This document shows positions 46,172-56,825 of a DNA stretch of 64,000 nt, piece by piece. The notes beneath the pieces were generated by a model. The model saw nothing but the letters and a program-made list of their open reading frames with translations, searched no databases and was not told where the DNA came from. Within the stretch, counting starts at the first letter, position 1, and every line of letters starts with the position of its first letter. The position numbers and the translations under genes are program-made. The stretch is from Piper betle (taxonomy: Eukaryota; Streptophyta; Magnoliopsida; Piperales; Piperaceae), in the NCBI GenBank assembly GCA_033002965.1, contig JAURVB010012654.1:1-64000 (forward strand), written 5' to 3'.

Positions 46172-47760
46172 GTGGCTATGGGCGGCAAGCAAGAGATGCA
46201 GATTTTTTTGGGGGTTTGTCTTGGGAGACTACTGATCGGCAGTTGGAAGATGCCTTTGGTTGAGTCGGGAAGATTTTTGCGTCAGACACCTTCTACCTTG
46301 CCCTTCACCTCACCGACAAGGTCTTCTTTGCCCTCTTCTTCGTCTCTGCCTACTATCTCATGGATCGTTGGCGTGAGAAGATCACCTCCACCCCTCGTCC
46401 TCAACCTCTCTGAGATCATCCTCATCTTTGCCTTCCTTGCCTCCATCATCTACCTCCTCAGCTTCTTCGGCATTGACTTCGCCCAAACCATCATCTCTTG
46501 CCCCGACAATTTCATCCCTGCCCCGTCTGCCGCATCCCAGCCACCCGCGCCGCCCAAAATCATCGGCGAGGATTCCGACATGGTCACCAATGTTGTCTCT
46601 GGCATCGCCCCATCCGACTCCTTGGAGGCTCGGCTGGGTGACTGCCGCTGCGCCGTGACAATCCACCGCCAGGAGGTGGAGGTGGCCACCGAGCAGTCCC
46701 TCGGTGGCCTGCTGCTGGACGGGTTCGACTACGACTTCATCTTGGGCTAGTGCTACGTGATGTTGGCGGGGTACATCCAGATCCTGGTAGGGATAGCTGG
46801 GCCGCTGGTGCTCGATGGCAAGGAGTTGTTGGTGTCGATGGCCACCAACGAGGGGTGCTTGGTCGCCAGCACCAACCGGGGTTGCAAGGTCATCGCCTTG
46901 TCCAGCAGGGTGTTGAGCGTAGGGGTGGGCATCGGTCGGATGGACGTCGAACAACCTGTTGTCCGCGTCTGTCAAAAATTTTGTCAGACAAAACTTGTCC
47001 GACCAAGTCATTGTTTGAGTTGTCCGTCGGGCCCGAGCAGTGTCTGTGGACAGCCCGAAATCAAAATCTTACCCTAATGAGTACTGTTCACAGAGAGCCC
47101 TCATCTCCTCTGCCACTGCCTGTGGCCGCCCTGCTCGCTTCCTGAGTAGCCCCTCTGCCTCCCTCCAACGCCCGGTGTGCCGCCTACGTACCCCTGCCCC
47201 CCCGGCGCTCCCTGCAAACCCTCTCCACCACCTTGTGCATCGCCTGCGGACCCTCGGGCACCTTGCATGCCAGGTACCACCTCCGCCGCCCTGTGCCTCA
47301 TCTTTCTACTTCTTATTATAATTTTTATCTGCAAATTCTCAACTAAATAAAGGTCAAGTCTTTTATTTTATATCTATTCAATTTAGGATTAATACTTATT
47401 TTTAATTATTGTTGAGATGATTAAAGTGCACAGTCCCATTTGATTTATAGTGCATAATATTAGCCGTATAAATGTTATTGATATAAAATATTGGATGCTC
47501 GGTCAATCATTCTGTCAGACAAAGAAATGTCTATGTTTGATTTGTTTTAATGCAGTCGAATTCGGTGGGTCAAATTCGGTCGGACATGCTTTAGACTTCG
47601 GTTGGACTCGGTAATTTAGACGTCCGCGCCCACCCCTAGTCGAATGTGCAGCTGTGCGAGGCATGGCCCTCTCTCGTTGTCCAGTTCAGATCCGTGAAGA
47701 TCTTCCTTGAAGATCCGATGAACTTCAAGAATATGTTCGTCATCTTTAACAGGTTCGCTT
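46172..47760 (+). pseudogene. HMG-CoA reductase exon 1 pseudogene (unit C)
   Basis: Coding to 46919, hAT-type element 46920-47638, remnant 47647-47760. The frame shows [51 protein letters not shown] and GLLLDGFDYDFILG, then TAG, the same nonsense codon as unit A. The part after the insertion has lost about 20 bp. An 80-bp segment near the start, also in unit B, is missing from unit A. Confidence 0.85.
46920..47638. mobile_element. hAT-type element in HMGR exon 1 (unit C)
   Basis: 719 bp with the same ends and site as 17520-18235. Flanks GTTGAGCG (46912-46919) and GTCGAATG (47639-47646). Confidence 0.85.
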
Positions 47761-48256
47761 TTTGACTCTATGTTTTCTTTGGATTTTTTCTTGCAAAAGA
47801 GAAATCATTTTTTGTTTGTTTAGAAAGATGGAGCTGAAAGTTTCAATCTTTTTTTCACCCTTAAGTTCGTATTTGAATCTTCCATGAAATTGACTATGGG
47901 ATGGTGACTCTCGTCCGTGTTCTTTAAATTTGTTGTTTCACTATTCTAGACTTTTTATCAATAGTTCAAAAAATATATCTACTAAATCTTCTTATTAATA
48001 TGTTGTGCACGTACATGTCATATAATGAAATAAGTTTAAAAGAAATGTCATTTGATCTGCAATTAGCTCATGGCCGATGCCTTAGATGTGTAGTCATGCA
48101 CGTTAATGTATGTATCTCTACTCTATAAAACTTCATCTAATGAATATTTAGTAAACGTGTATCCCGATGGAAATTTATAACAATAATATTATATTTATTT
48201 TCTTCTTGTAATGTGTGCGGATTTTTGTTAATTGCAAACAGACAAACCCACAATTA

Positions 48257-48795
48257 TTATACATTATATAAGGGCTGTAGTAAGGATGCTGATCCTTGAA
48301 ACTCGTGCTTAGGGTAGAGCTCAATCAGCGACATTGATCCAACCACTGGGGTGATGTTGTATGATTTGAAACCTGCATCTTCAAACAACTTCTTCCATTC
48401 ATTCTCGTCTCTCTCCATTCCATTTGCCTCGACCATCATCAACAAATCCATGAAATATTGATATTGTGTCGCCATATGGTCACCTGGGGTGGAATTCACC
48501 ACCATATCCAATATCATCACCTTACCTCCCTCTTCCTTGCTTGGAATAGCTTTTTTGTAGTTCTTCAATATCTTGACGCACTTCTCATCATTCCAATTGT
48601 GCAGAATCCACTAAAACATTGAACAAAACCCATTGACGAAGTACATCAGCCCTAAAGACAATATATATATATATAGTACACACACACACACGCACGTGTG
48701 TGTGTGTTTTCTCAGACAATATTCTATGCTTTTTCTCCAGTAAAAAATTGGCTTTGGTAAAATATTAAGTGTGTAGAAGGATGGCAAACATAAAA

Positions 48796-48836
<41 letters not shown>

Positions 48837-49352
48837 TATACTACGCCACTTCTTAACCGTAGTCATGTATGTTCTTTAGGATGAAACCGCAGAAAAAATT
48901 TTAAAATATATCATAATATATTGCTATGAATTTTTTATCATAAAAATGTTTATCTTATTAATAAGTACTAGAGAACTAAAAGTGAAAAGTGTGAGATTAA
49001 GCTAATTTAAGATATAACAAACATAACAAAAATTAAATTATTATAATCTATTTTCTCATTTAATTAGAATTTGTCTTTGAAATCAGAGTTTATATTTAAG
49101 ATATTAGATTATTATAATAGTTTATCTTATTTTTTAATAAGGATTTATTTATAAAATTAGTGTCTATCTCTAATATAATCGTTCATCAGATGCGACATCT
49201 GGCCTAGTTTAAATAATAGGAAACAAATGAAGTAATTTTTAGTGTAAACAAAACTGAACTAATTAGTTCAATTTAGTGCACCTTCAAGAAGACTGCATTT
49301 GCAGGAGGGATGGACTGGAACATGTCTCCTGCAACAAACTTCACCCTCGAGT
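48257..49352 (-). pseudogene. O-methyltransferase pseudogene (unit D, minus-strand copy)
   Basis: Exon 2 (48610-48308) is intact in frame and nearly identical to the functional gene (ILDMVV, GMERDENEW, GSMSLIELYP). The TAG stop has become AAG, extending the frame by 17 codons to 48257. Exon 1 is reduced to its last 71 bp (49352-49282) and fuses to the plus-strand OMT upstream region at the same CTCGAGT junction as unit B. (TA)n and (CA)n/(TG)n runs lie in the intron near 48660-48705 and 48799-48833. Confidence 0.85.
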
Positions 49353-49749
49353 TATGAGACCTCGACCGCAAGAGGTCCAATTCCAATACAACTTCCGTAG
49401 TCGACCGGTGCTGAGATGATGACCAGAACCCAACAATACAATTTGGCGCATCACATACAATAAAATGCAGACAAGATTAGCAGTGATCTTCCAGGTGCAA
49501 TGCACAATATCATCCATCCTCGCCAGCCATCGTAGAATAAAGGTCATGACAATCGTGAGCCTTCCATTTGGCAAAATAATTTTATTATTGCTTCTGTTGC
49601 TGATCTATTCCAGTGATGACTATAAATAGTCTACCAAGATATCCAACTTGCTTCCCAACTTCACAATAGGAGTCCAGAAGTTGCTCAAACTATACCCTAG
49701 CTAGCTTCATAATCTGGACCAAATCAGATGGCTATCCAAGGTGCATGAG

Positions 49750-50866
49750 ATGTCTAGCGAGCTCTCTGAGCCACACACCAACCTTCTCAGCATCCAATTT
49801 GGCTATGTGAACTCCATGGCCCTGAGGTGTGCAATACAAATAGGCATACCAGACCTGATTCACTCAACTGACTCCTCTTCCATGTTCCTCTCTGAACTAG
49901 CAGCTGCAATTTCCATTCCCGAAACCAAATCTTCCCATTTTTATCGCCTCATGCGCCTGCTTGTGCACTTGGGCATCTTTGCCTTGGACAGAGCAGTGGT
50001 ACTTCCGAGCCTAGGTATATTCTCACTCCCACTTCCAAGCTCCTTCCACAAATCATGACAATATAGGTGTCGTCCCCTACTCCAAAATGGTGTTGGATCC
50101 CGCACTAGTGAATCCATTATTTTACTTGGGAGACTGGATCAAGATGGAGGGCTCACTACCCTTCGAGCTTTGCCATGGTGCTAACATGTGGGTTGTGGCG
50201 GAACAAAAGCCTGATCTAAACAAAGACTTCAATGCCGGCATGGACAGTGACAGTCAGTTGTTGATGAGCTTCATTGTCACACATTCCCCCAACTGTTCCA
50301 CGGCTTGAAGTCGCTAATTGATGTGCGTGGTGGGACAGGTGGTTGTGCCAGGACCATTGCCAAGGCCTTTCCCGACTTGAACGTCAAGGTCTTGGATCTT
50401 CCCCATGTGGCTGCAGACTTTGCCAAGGATGACGGGGTTCAATTCATAGTAGGGGACATGTTCAAGCACATCCCATCTACCGATGCAGTTCTGCTCAAGG
50501 TAAACATTTATTCAATTCAAACTAGTCTGCAGACGGCTCGATGACTGGTGACAGATGACTCAGTATATTCTTCACTATTGGAACGACGAGGAGTGCGTAC
50601 AGATTATCAAGATTTGCAAGAAAGCAGTGGCAAACAAAGAAGAGGGAGGAAAGGGGATAATAATGGAAGTGGTGGTGAACTCCAAGTTGAAAAATTCCGA
50701 GCATACTCAAGTACAATGCGAGGCCGATGTTTTGATGATGACCATGACTTCTAGTTGGCAAAGAGAAGAGAAAGAATGGAGCAAAATCTTCAAAGATTTT
50801 GGCTTGAAGGAATACAAGATCACACCTGGCTTCAGTGTTCGATCCGTTATTGAGCTCTATCATTGA
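49750..50866 (+). pseudogene. O-methyltransferase pseudogene (unit D, plus-strand copy)
   Basis: Exon 1 49750-50499, intron 64 bp, exon 2 50564-50866 to a normal stop. Start MSSELSEPHTN; TATAAATA at 49621-49628. Lesions: the frame change after LGIFAL shared with B and C, a 1-nt deletion near 50045, another in the C-run before NCSTA near 50288, and SAM motif DVRGGTGG (Gly to Arg, as in unit B). Exon 2 is fully open with [21 protein letters not shown] and [10 protein letters not shown], the best-preserved plus-strand exon 2. The intron has been rearranged but keeps GT and CAG ends. Confidence 0.85.
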
Positions 50867-51149
50867 ATTTTGCCATATCATATGCACTAGCTAGTCAAGG
50901 ACCCCCGCACAATATTGTGCCGGCTATGTTTTAATAAATAAAATAAAAAGTTATTTATCCTTTTTAAATAATATAAAAAATTTAATATTATCAAAGTTAT
51001 AAGAAGTTATTGTAAACATATGTAACTTTAACTTAATATCTCAAATGAGTTATCATATGTAACTTTAACTTTACCTTAATTTTGCCATATCATATGTAAC
51101 TTTTTATAAGAAGTTATAAAAAGTTATATCAAAAACTTGTATCCTAGGA

Positions 51150-52110
51150 AGATCACCTTCGAAATAAAGAAGAAACACTTGCTAGGATTTGCATTCAACT
51201 TTTCCATCCTCAATGTAGTAAACACATCTCTCAAGTGTTGTGGATGAGACTCCATCATATCATGGCTATAAATAAGTACGTCATTAAAATAAGCTACACG
51301 CTTCCCAATAAATGGCCGTAATGTCTCGTTTATGGCTCATAAAAAATTAGGCATATTAGGCAAACCGAAAGGCATGGGCAGCCACTCAAACAAGCCTTCT
51401 CGAGTCTTTAACACCATTTCCCACTCATCTCCCGGTTGAATATAAATATGGTGATACCCACTCTGCGAATCTACTTTTGAAAATACTATTGTCCAACATA
51501 TGATCCTGACGAGGCATAGGAAAGCTTTAACGAACTGTAATTCTGTAAATGGCTCGACTATCGACTTACATACGCAGGAAACCATCCTTTTTAGGGACAA
51601 GCAAGACCGCTGTCGTGCATGGACTAGTACTTTCTCTCACATAACCTCTTTTTAAGAGCTCTTCTGCTTGTCTTCTAAGCTCATGATATTTTTCGAGTGT
51701 CATTTTATAGTGAGGCTTGTTAGGAATTGAAGCATCCAATAAGAGATCAATTTAAGCATCAGAAAATTGTTCAAGCAAGGAGGCACATGTTGGTGGCAAA
51801 GTGGATGATGTATTACTAGACTCCACATGTCTGGACACCACCAAAGTTAGACATACACCATCCTCATCGACTTCAGCTTGAAACTGATCCAACGAAAGGC
51901 AAATAAAAGCAGTACTCCTCGGAGGCAATGTCTTTTGAGCCAAAAATTCATTAGTCTCATTGCTGTGGACCAAGGAGTAGACATTAGTTCGACCATCTCA
52001 TTTCATAGTTGACAGTTGAGGCTTCAGTTGACAGTTGGCAGATAAGTGCCCACCAAAGTTGAGAAAACTATGTATACGTAGCTTTGGGTAGGGATTATAT
52101 TATAGTAGGC
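51150..52110 (-). pseudogene. Ty3-gypsy reverse transcriptase fragment (unit D)
   Basis: Best copy of the fragment. 51600-51337 is open and shows IVFSKVDSQSGYHHIYIQPG and EGLFEWLPMPFGLPN, RT motifs around the first catalytic Asp (FSKVD). 51973-51752 gives the linker VHSNETNEFLAQK. The YVDD box region follows in a broken frame. No other domains are present. Confidence 0.8.
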
Positions 52111-52129
52111 CCAAAGACATCATGATCTG

Positions 52130-53994
52130 GATTTGTGTTTTGAAAACAAACTCGAGAGATTTAATCCTTGAGGGTTATTAATCCCATAATACGATCGATT
52201 AAATGACCCATGTGGAGTTGGATACGATAAATCCACTTCCTGACACGTCTGCTCATCGGTCATATCAAATCACAATAGAAGAAAAAGTCAAACTAGATTT
52301 AAGTCCTAAACATACATGGTAGAAGCTCTAATCGTGTCCACATGCTTAGGGAACGAGCTCCTACTCCGTACCTACACTTCAAATCTAAAAGTTAACACCT
52401 ACTATCTGAATGATGTATTCACACATCTTAAATACCACCCACATTAGCCTTATTCACATCATGATTATCTTAACTACATTGCAGTTAATTAGCAGCTCAT
52501 ACTTAATTTACCTAATTAGTTCATTAGCATTAATTCAATACAATTCAAATTATGTACATATGTTTTATTCACAATCAAGGTATTTAATTATCTCCAATAA
52601 TCAAGTCCTAGTATGCTATGGTAATAATTATCAATGTTAAATAATTAAGTTGAAGTTAATTATAACTCGCGTCATTGGTGACAACAACAACAATCAACGG
52701 CAATCTGCGTTGAATAGGGTTTGGTCGTGTGTCTCGGGAATCTAATTCAGCACTCAGTGGTGTTTGAATTTCGATTGGGTTTAACAGAAGGAATTTGGCC
52801 AAAATCTTACGATTTTTGGAGAATCCAGCAATATTCGTCTTTTCTGGTAGATTCTGTCGTTTTCGATGGTTTCCGGCCGATGAGGTGACGTGGTCGGCGC
52901 TATGCGTTAGCGTCGGCTCAGCGAGCTCGACGTGACCATGATGCGGACGTGGGCGACAACGGCGGTGACAGTAGTCGGTGGTGACCGTGGGTGTCGGGTA
53001 GGGATGCTCGATCGACCTTGGGCCGGTCTTGGTGGAAGTACACGGGGACAGAAAAGATCACCTTAGTCAAAGGGACGGCGACGACGGCACGATAACGGCG
53101 GTAAAGTCGGAGTTGGGAGCGCGGTACTGGCTCGTGGCTTCCTCGTGTCGGGGAGGCCAGGTGACGGCCGGGGAAGGCGAAGGATGTCTCGACGACTATC
53201 CGGTGGAGGTTGGTGGTGTAGATAAGCAGCGGTGCGGCGGCCGGAGGCGGCTATGACACCGGCGATTGGGGAGGCTATTGGGTGAGAGGAAGAAACTTAG
53301 GGGGAAAGTTTCGGTGGCAATTTTGTAATTAAAAATTAACTCGACTCCGACTCGAGTTAAAAATAATAACTAACTCTTAATAAATTCTAAAAAAAATCCA
53401 AATAAATATGAAAAATATGAACAATACCATAAAATATAATACACTCAATAACATCAAAATGACATGTTATATAACTAATAACCCGCCCAAACTGCTATCA
53501 AGGCCTCATAATACATTATTTGGCCTAAAAATAATTTTGCGATCAAATGCATAAAATAAAAACTGGCATACTATCATATACTCTTATAACTCATTTTTTA
53601 TCATTTTTCTAACATTATCACTACTTGGCTCCACTTAACCTTCATCGTTCATAACACACAGTCGGCCTCAGCACACACGTTATGCAACTAATTCGAACTG
53701 AACCAATGGTTGAACAGACTATTTTGGTAACGTAAAACTCTGATTTAAGCCACGAGTTTTACACACCCTATTAGAATTAACTACGTGACCCCGTTTAGAT
53801 TCAATAAGGAGCCGTGAAGAGCTCTATACAAATCTGGTATAACTTTCTTTCTATCGTATTAATAGGAAAAACTAGTAAAAAATTAATAGTAATTAATAGT
53901 AAAGGAATTAAACTAGCCAAAGACATGCAATGTTTGGGATACATTTAAAACTTATTATTAATATATATTTAAAATATACCAATTAACTTCATAA
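52130..53994. repeat. Gypsy-LTR-like repeat block (unit D, copy 1)
   Basis: Matches 5581-7408 and has the uninterrupted target of the unit B TR-GAG-like insertion near 52585. GC-rich core at about 52660-53290. Confidence 0.55.
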
Positions 53995-54366
53995 GAGGCA
54001 ACCAAATATAATGAAATTGAATAATAAACCATTAAATAACACAAAAACTTAATAAAGCTAGTACCCGGTGGTTCCTTTTTTGTTTTTGAAAAGACTTTCC
54101 CAGTCACCCTCTCTCCCTCCCTGCACCTTTGGATATGAAGACACCTTCCCATTTCCATATCAATCACCACAAACTATTCTAAGAATTCATTATAAAAAAG
54201 GAAACTGTGAAATAAAGATGATAATCATGCGTGCAACAAAGCAGAATAAATACGACAAAAAATCAACAACTATATATTGGCAGAAGAAGATGCTAAACAG
54301 GGAAAAAGCGATTGCTAGATGATTAATGAATTGCATAGAAGTCACTTGAACCCCCTACAACCTAAT
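53995..54366. repeat. Single copy of the PPR-flanking direct repeat (unit D)
   Basis: As in unit B, one copy and no PPR fragment. Confidence 0.75.
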
Positions 54367-54450
54367 AGTGTTAAAACTCTGGTTTAAAAAGAAAAAATTA
54401 CGACTGAACAATGGCCATGACATATCATATCTATTCTCCTCTCTCGATTC

Positions 54451-54883
54451 TGGTATGAATAAAGTGAGTAGAACGAAAGGGCGTTACGGGGCATTGCGAG
54501 ATCCATGAATTCGAGGTGAATAATGAGAATAAATTGTAAGGATGAATTCGAGGTGAATAATGAGAATAAATTGTAATGAGGGAAAACTAGGAAGTGTGGC
54601 TATATAAGGGGGAGAGACTGATTGTAAAGGACATGACTTTTGATGAATTAAATCTTTGCTTTCTTCTTATCTTTGTTCTTTGTTCTTCTTCCTATTTTCT
54701 AGGGAGATCTTTCTGGGAGCAGGGTTTAACCACTGTCCCATCCTCCATCATCTCAACCATTTCTCCAACTCCCTTCAGATTCCAGGCCAATCGTCTCCTC
54801 CATGGCACCAGCCAAGCAGGGGAACAAGCAAGGAACTAAGGGGAAAGAGGTCATCGTCGACCTTGGTGAGGAAAATCCTACCA
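54451..54883 (+). repeat. 5' LTR of the AspAT-carrying element
   Basis: 433 bp with 5-bp inverted ends TGGTA/TACCA. Contains tataag (54602) as a possible TATA signal and a tandem doublet of gaattcgaggtgaataatga. The 3' partner is 56393-56825. An ATG at 54802 opens the gag-like frame inside the LTR. Confidence 0.9.
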
Positions 54884-55184
54884 ATTTGGTATCAGAGCAA
54901 GGCGAGGGAGGTACGAATCCATCACCAAACTCGATTGAATTATCTCACATTAAACAGATTCAGGATTACTTGATTACTGCTGTTGCTGAAATTTCTACAA
55001 AACTCGACATGTTAATGCAATCGAGAGTTGAGGTTAGGGGAATCTGGATAATCGTGAGGGAATTGGGACATCTCATATGAGAGTTCCTGTTGGGTTGGAT
55101 ATTGATGATCAATGGCAAGATAGTCGAAGAAACACCCAAAGGGAAGAACAGGCAAGGATGTCGGGAGGAAGGATTCCGCAAACG
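54802..55184 (+). CDS. Gag-like leader ORF of the AspAT-carrying element (frameshifted)
   Basis: Opens with MAPAKQGNKQGTKGKEVIVD inside the 5' LTR, passes through the primer site, and continues to ISTKLDMLMQSRVEV before a stop at 55078-55080. The stop overlaps an ATG (ATGA) that begins the next frame, MRVPVGLDIDDQWQDS, which runs without a break into AspAT codons at about 55185. In the second frame the preceding codons read REGIGTSH, so the ancestral gag probably continued across and a 1-nt indel split it. A lysine- and glutamine-rich N-terminus followed by a possible coiled coil fits gypsy gag leaders, but no zinc knuckle is left. Identity as gag is inferred from position. Confidence 0.55.
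54887..54898 (+). promoter_or_regulatory. Primer binding site (initiator tRNA-Met type)
   Basis: TGGTATCAGAGC, 3 bases after the 5' LTR, matches the complement of the initiator tRNA-Met 3' end used by many plant LTR elements. Confidence 0.85.
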
Positions 55185-56093
55185 TACCGGGATGACGATG
55201 GGAAGCCGGTTGTTTTTGAGTGCGTCCGGGAAGCCGAGAGGCGTATCGCCGGACATAAGAATATGGAGTATCATCCGATGGGTGGGAGTCTAGCAATGGT
55301 AGAGGAAACATTGAAGCTGGCATATGGGGATAACTCTCACCTAATTAAGGATAAAAGAATTGCAGCGGTGCAAGCACTTTCTGGAACTGGTGCATGCCGA
55401 CTCTTTGCTGATTTTCAGAAGCGCTTCATTCCTGATTCCCAGATCTACATACCAGTGCCAACTTGGGCCAACCATCATAATATTTGGAGAGATTCTCAGG
55501 TGACCCAAAGAACTTTCCATTACTATCATCCGGAGACAAGGGGGCTAGATTTTGCTTCAATAATGGATGATATCAAGAATGCACCAAATGGTTCCTTCTT
55601 CTTGCTTCATGCATGTGCACACAATCCTACTGGAGTAGATCCAACAGAAGAACAGTGGAGAGAGATGTCATACCAGTTCAAGGTGAAGAATCATTTTGCC
55701 TTCTTTGACATGGCATACCAAGGTTTTGCAAGTGGTGATCCGGAGAGAGATGCAAAAGCCATTCGTATCTTTCTTGAAGATGGCCATTTAATTGGATGCG
55801 CTCAATCATATGCCACAAATATGGGTCTTTATGGTCAAAGAGTAGGTTGCCTCAGTGTTCTCTGTGAAGATGACAAGAAAGCTGTAGCTGTGAAGATTCA
55901 GTTGCAGCAATTAGCTAGGCCTATGTATAGCAATCCACCAATTCATGGTGCTCTTATTGTCTCTACAATACTTGGCGATCCTGAACTGAAGAGTTTGTGG
56001 CTCAAGGAGGTGAAGGCCATGGCTGACCGGATAATTGGAATGCGGTCTGCTTTTAGAGAAAACCTTGAGAAACTAGGGTCTCCTCTATCCTAG
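55077..56093 (+). pseudogene. Mitochondrial-type aspartate aminotransferase fragment, intron-free, inside an LTR element
   Basis: About 302 codons (55185-56090) match plant mitochondrial AspAT (PLP-dependent transamination of aspartate and 2-oxoglutarate) without introns, so they come from spliced RNA. Visible motifs are YRDDDGKPVVFECVREAERR, LSGTGACRLFADFQKRF, HNPTGVD with the PLP-contacting Asn, FFDMAYQGFASGD with the Asp and Tyr that contact PLP, and GLYGQRVGCLS. The Schiff-base lysine of SYAKNMG is Thr (SYATNMG, ACA at 55815-55817), so the protein cannot be an active transaminase. Missing are the transit peptide and about 70 N-terminal residues, and about 60-80 C-terminal residues: the frame stops at TAG (56091-56093) where family members have Trp. 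Fused in frame behind 36 gag-like codons, giving a 338-residue ORF. The donor gene is not in this window. Confidence 0.9.
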
Positions 56094-56377
56094 GAGCAAA
56101 CATTGCCCTCTGTTCTTGTTATTGCTGTTATTTCTGCATCTTTAACTTCTAAGGCCAGGCTTGGTACTTGTGGCATTCAGCAGATTGGGGGCCACTTGGG
56201 ATCAAACAGGTGCACGTCTATTGCTGCTGGGATTAATGCATTGGCTTTGAAGCATGGCATTTCGTCGCGCCTTGGCCAGCTGTTATTCCTGTACCAATTT
56301 CTTACCTTATACTACTCCAATGACGGATACTTCCTTGTAATTCGTAATCTGTACAACCTTGGGGACAAGGTTCTTGT

Positions 56378-56392
56378 AAAGGGGAGGGTAAT
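56378..56392 (+). promoter_or_regulatory. Polypurine tract before the 3' LTR
   Basis: AAAGGGGAGGGTAAT directly before the 3' LTR at 56393; purine-rich as required for plus-strand priming. Confidence 0.75.
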
Positions 56393-56825
56393 TGGTATGA
56401 ATAAAGTGAGTAGAACGAAAGGGCGTTACGGGGCATTGCGAGATCCATGAATTCGAGGTGAATAATGAGAATAAATTGTAAGGATGAATTCGAGGTGAAT
56501 AATGAGAATAAATTGTAATGGGGGAAAACTAGAAAGTGTGGCTATATAAGGGGGAGAGACTGATTGTAAAGGACATGACTTTTGATGAATTAAATCTTTG
56601 TTTTCTTCTTATCTTTGTTCTTTGTTCTTCTTCCTATTTTCTAGGGAGATCTTCCTCGGAGCAGGGTTTAACCACTGTCCCATCCTCCATCATCTCAACC
56701 ATTTCTCCAACTCCCTTCAGATTCCAGGCCAATCGTCTCCTCCATGGCACCAGCCAAGCAGGGGAACAAGCAAGGAACTAAGGGGAAAGAGGTCATCGTC
56801 GACCTTGGTGAGGAAAATCCTACCA

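Larger units (their letters stand above)
41681..47990. repeat. Tandem segmental duplication, unit C (internally deleted)
   Basis: Only about 6.3 kb. OMT exon 2 is removed (junction near 42020), and everything from plus-strand OMT exon 2 to the end of the solo LTR is deleted (junction near 45926). It keeps the complete head-to-head intergenic region and HMGR with its hAT-type element. Short spacer at 41681-42259 with (TA)n at about 41931-41952; no gene in it. Confidence 0.8.
54451..56825 (+). mobile_element. LTR retrotransposon carrying a captured aspartate aminotransferase fragment
   Basis: Two 433-bp LTRs (54451-54883, 56393-56825; about five mismatches by eye) begin TGGTATGAAT and end AATCCTACCA. 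GATTC at 54446-54450 and 56826-56830 is an exact 5-bp target duplication; units A (about 9107) and B (about 30956) have the single site. The primer site TGGTATCAGAGC (54887-54898) fits initiator tRNA-Met, and AAAGGGGAGGG (56378-56388) is the polypurine tract. The 1.5-kb interior holds a gag-like leader, an AspAT cDNA fragment and about 280 bp that may be a gypsy pol 3' end (NLGDKVLVKGR near 56357-56389). There is no RT or integrase, so it must have moved with enzymes supplied by another element. Similar LTRs imply a recent insertion. The arrangement recalls gene-transducing plant elements such as maize Bs1. Confidence 0.9.

Noticed and set aside
54887..54898. tRNA-Met-like sequence as part of a tRNA gene
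   Set aside because: Only the 12 bases complementary to the tRNA 3' end are present, placed just after the LTR; it is a primer binding site.
55012..55323. Antisense ORFs opposite the gag-AspAT junction
   Set aside because: No family match, and they overlap a strand with clear AspAT coding.
54451..56825. AspAT as a simple processed pseudogene (LINE-type retrocopy)
   Set aside because: There is no poly-A tail, and the fragment is enclosed by two LTRs, a primer site and a polypurine tract with one 5-bp target duplication around the whole.
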